Made by a program: the position numbers and the translations under genes. From assembly GCF_002786325.1 (NCBI RefSeq), contig NZ_PGTB01000015.1:1-48074 (forward strand): DNA of 48,074 nt, written 5' to 3'. The stretch's first letter is position 1. The number at the start of each line of letters is the position of its first letter. Positions 46,692-48,074 of this stretch are shown one piece after another. The notes under the pieces are model-generated. The model was not told where the DNA came from. It saw only the letters and a list, made by a program, of their open reading frames with translations, and ran no database searches. The DNA is from Pseudooceanicola lipolyticus. GTDB taxonomy: Bacteria; Pseudomonadota; Alphaproteobacteria; Rhodobacterales; Rhodobacteraceae.

Positions 46692-48074
46692 TCAGACCAG
46701 CGGAATGTCACTGATCACGCCAAAGGCCGCATCCGCCAGTTCGACGGCAATGTCGTTATAGGCATCGACATTGTAATGCAGCGCATCGAAATGATCATAA
46801 CCAATCGGGGACGAGCCGATATAGACGTTGGCATAAGTGTCGGCGATGTCCTGTTGAGCCTGCCGCAACGCCGGGATCGAACTATAGCCGGCGATGTCGT
46901 CCAGCTCCTGGATGAAGATCGGCACATCCGCCCCGAATGTGGTCCAGAAATACTGGAACACATTGGTGGTTGCCTGGATCAGGTATGATACCGCCTCGGC
47001 CTCGGTCAGGTGCCCGCTGACATCCACCGCATAGGCATCGGTTTCGCCTTGGGCCCAGAAAATGCCGTCCAGATCCTCACCCGCGCCCAGGGCCGCCTGG
47101 ATTGCACTGACCGAATCCAACAGGCATTGCCCCGGCTGGTTGGTGTCCAGGTTCCACCAGAACAGATCGGCGCGCGCCTCCTGGTTCGACCCGGAGCCGC
47201 CGGTGGCGGCCTCGATCGCCGTGGTCATCCCGCCGGTCAGCCCCTCCATATGCGCCTCGAAGGCGATGAAGCCCATCGGGCCCTGGCTGTAATCGCCCGC
47301 CTCCCGCGAGAAGTGACGTTCGGCATTGGACTGGCCGGTAAAGGCGAAATAATCGTAATCGGTCAGGTCCAGACCGGTATGAACCGGCGTGCGTTCGCTC
47401 AGGCTGATGGTGTCGATGCGGGCCGGTTCGCCGGCATTGACGATGCCTTGCAGCGCAATGGTATCGCCCGCCGTCAGGTCAAGCCCGAACCGGTGCACCT
47501 CGCGGGTGATCGACGGTTCGCCGCCGGTGCCGATCCACGACCCCACCACCTCGCCATTGACCAGCACCCGGTATTCTGCCGCGCCGTCATGTTCGTTCAA
47601 CCAGGCCACGTCCAACCAATAGGTCCCAGAATCGCCGACAAAGGTTCCGGTCGCGGTGGAGGTACCAGCGCCGGTGGCCTTGATGATCGCGCCGCCGGAA
47701 TACCCAGCCACGGTTTCTACCTGATAGCCGCCGGTCAGATCCAGCGCTTCGGCCTCGGTATCGCCCAGATCGATGATGGCGCCCTGCACACCGACCGTAA
47801 TCGTCACGGTGGCCGAGTCGAAGCCGCCATTGCCGTCCGACACCTCGTAGGTGAAGCTGTCTTCGCCGACAAAGGCCGCGTTCGGCGTATAGGTGAAAGA
47901 TCCGTTCGGGTTCCACGCCAGGGTGCCGTTGCTGACACCGGTCAGAATTTGCGACACGTTCAGCGTGTCGCCATTCAGGTCGTCGTCATTGTCCAGCACG
48001 CCCGGCGCGTTGATCACCAGCGCGGTGTTGAGATTGGTGACATAGCTGTCATCGCCGGCGGTCGGGTCGATATT
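46692..48074 (-). CDS. Secreted multidomain protein: Ig-like repeat, carbohydrate-binding-like domain, SASA esterase (5' end outside window)
   Basis: The frame is open to the last base, so only the last 460 residues are seen. First comes a VCBS/cadherin-like Ig domain (NGSFTYTPNAAFVGEDSFTY). A beta-rich domain of about 130 residues like carbohydrate-binding modules follows (TGTFVGDSGTYWLDVAWL, then DTISLSE). The C-terminal 240 residues resemble the SASA sialate-O-acetylesterase/SGNH family, with FAFTGQSNAE (nucleophile serine) and IFWAQGETDA. It likely binds and deacylates the local polysaccharide after export. No C-terminal exosortase or RTX-type signal is evident at the end (SDIPLV). Confidence 0.82.
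   Translation of the reverse strand, partial: NIDPTAGDDSYVTNLNTALVINAPGVLDNDDDLNGDTLNVSQILTGVSNGTLAWNPNGSFTYTPNAAFVGEDSFTYEVSDGNGGFDSATVTITVGVQGAIIDLGDTEAEALDLTGGYQVETVAGYSGGAIIKATGAGTSTATGTFVGDSGTYWLDVAWLNEHDGAAEYRVLVNGEVVGSWIGTGGEPSITREVHRFGLDLTAGDTIALQGIVNAGEPARIDTISLSERTPVHTGLDLTDYDYFAFTGQSNAERHFSREAGDYSQGPMGFIAFEAHMEGLTGGMTTAIEAATGGSGSNQEARADLFWWNLDTNQPGQCLLDSVSAIQAALGAGEDLDGIFWAQGETDAYAVDVSGHLTEAEAVSYLIQATTNVFQYFWTTFGADVPIFIQELDDIAGYSSIPALRQAQQDIADTYANVYIGSSPIGYDHFDALHYNVDAYNDIAVELADAAFGVISDIPLV

Overview
The window looks like a chromosomal segment of a GC-rich alphaproteobacterium, most likely Rhodobacteraceae (roseobacter lineage). Pointers are a CcrM-type GANTC adenine methyltransferase, an ImuB-DnaE2 mutasome, a DUF721/DciA helicase loader, an AlkB hydroxylase, and an exosortase of the XrtD type with a C-terminal EpsI domain. 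I found no tRNA, rRNA, CRISPR array, transposase or phage gene.

Positions 1-15090 are mostly core and housekeeping genes: the end of imuB and dnaE2 (translesion synthesis), asd (lysine/threonine/methionine branch), a minus-strand dciA - dsbA-like - CoA-transferase run, mutY facing away from dciA, alkB, a single-domain response regulator, ccrM and rnhB, two small secreted proteins, a membrane protein with an apparent winged-helix C-terminus, and a rhomboid protease. Convergent gene pairs are separated by clear hairpins.

Positions 15122-48074 are one large surface-polysaccharide region. Its core is a divergent pair of operons around an AT-richer 620-base regulatory region (18418-19036). Leftwards run an ExeA-like ATPase, a Wzz-type chain-length protein and a bacterial tyrosine kinase. 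Rightwards run an initiating sugar transferase, a TPR lipoprotein and the XrtD/EpsI exosortase, then PssD/PssE-like glycosyltransferase subunits and a nucleotide-sugar dehydrogenase. A second paralogous sugar transferase follows. Next come a minus-strand glycosylation operon (methyltransferase, GT4, GT2, a GT2-like protein lacking its catalytic motifs, SDR epimerase/dehydratase), a plus-strand run (GT-C membrane glycosyltransferase, HxH hydrolase-like protein, GlpD-like flavoenzyme, hexapeptide acyltransferase, DUF457-like membrane protein, YbhN-like membrane protein), and a final minus-strand run (TylF-like methyltransferase, ABC flippase, GT8, GT4, GT2, and a large secreted Ig-like/SASA esterase protein cut by the window edge).

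A plausible overall reading (inference) is that the sugar transferases start lipid-linked repeat units, the GTs extend and the methyl/acyl enzymes decorate them, the ABC exporter moves lipid-linked product, Wzz/BY-kinase/ATPase control polymer length and export, and XrtD sorts secreted proteins encoded elsewhere into the same envelope. The most unusual parts are the paired active and catalytically degenerate GT2 proteins and the tightly packed GT-C / HxH hydrolase / GlpD-like set, whose chemistry I cannot assign to a described pathway.
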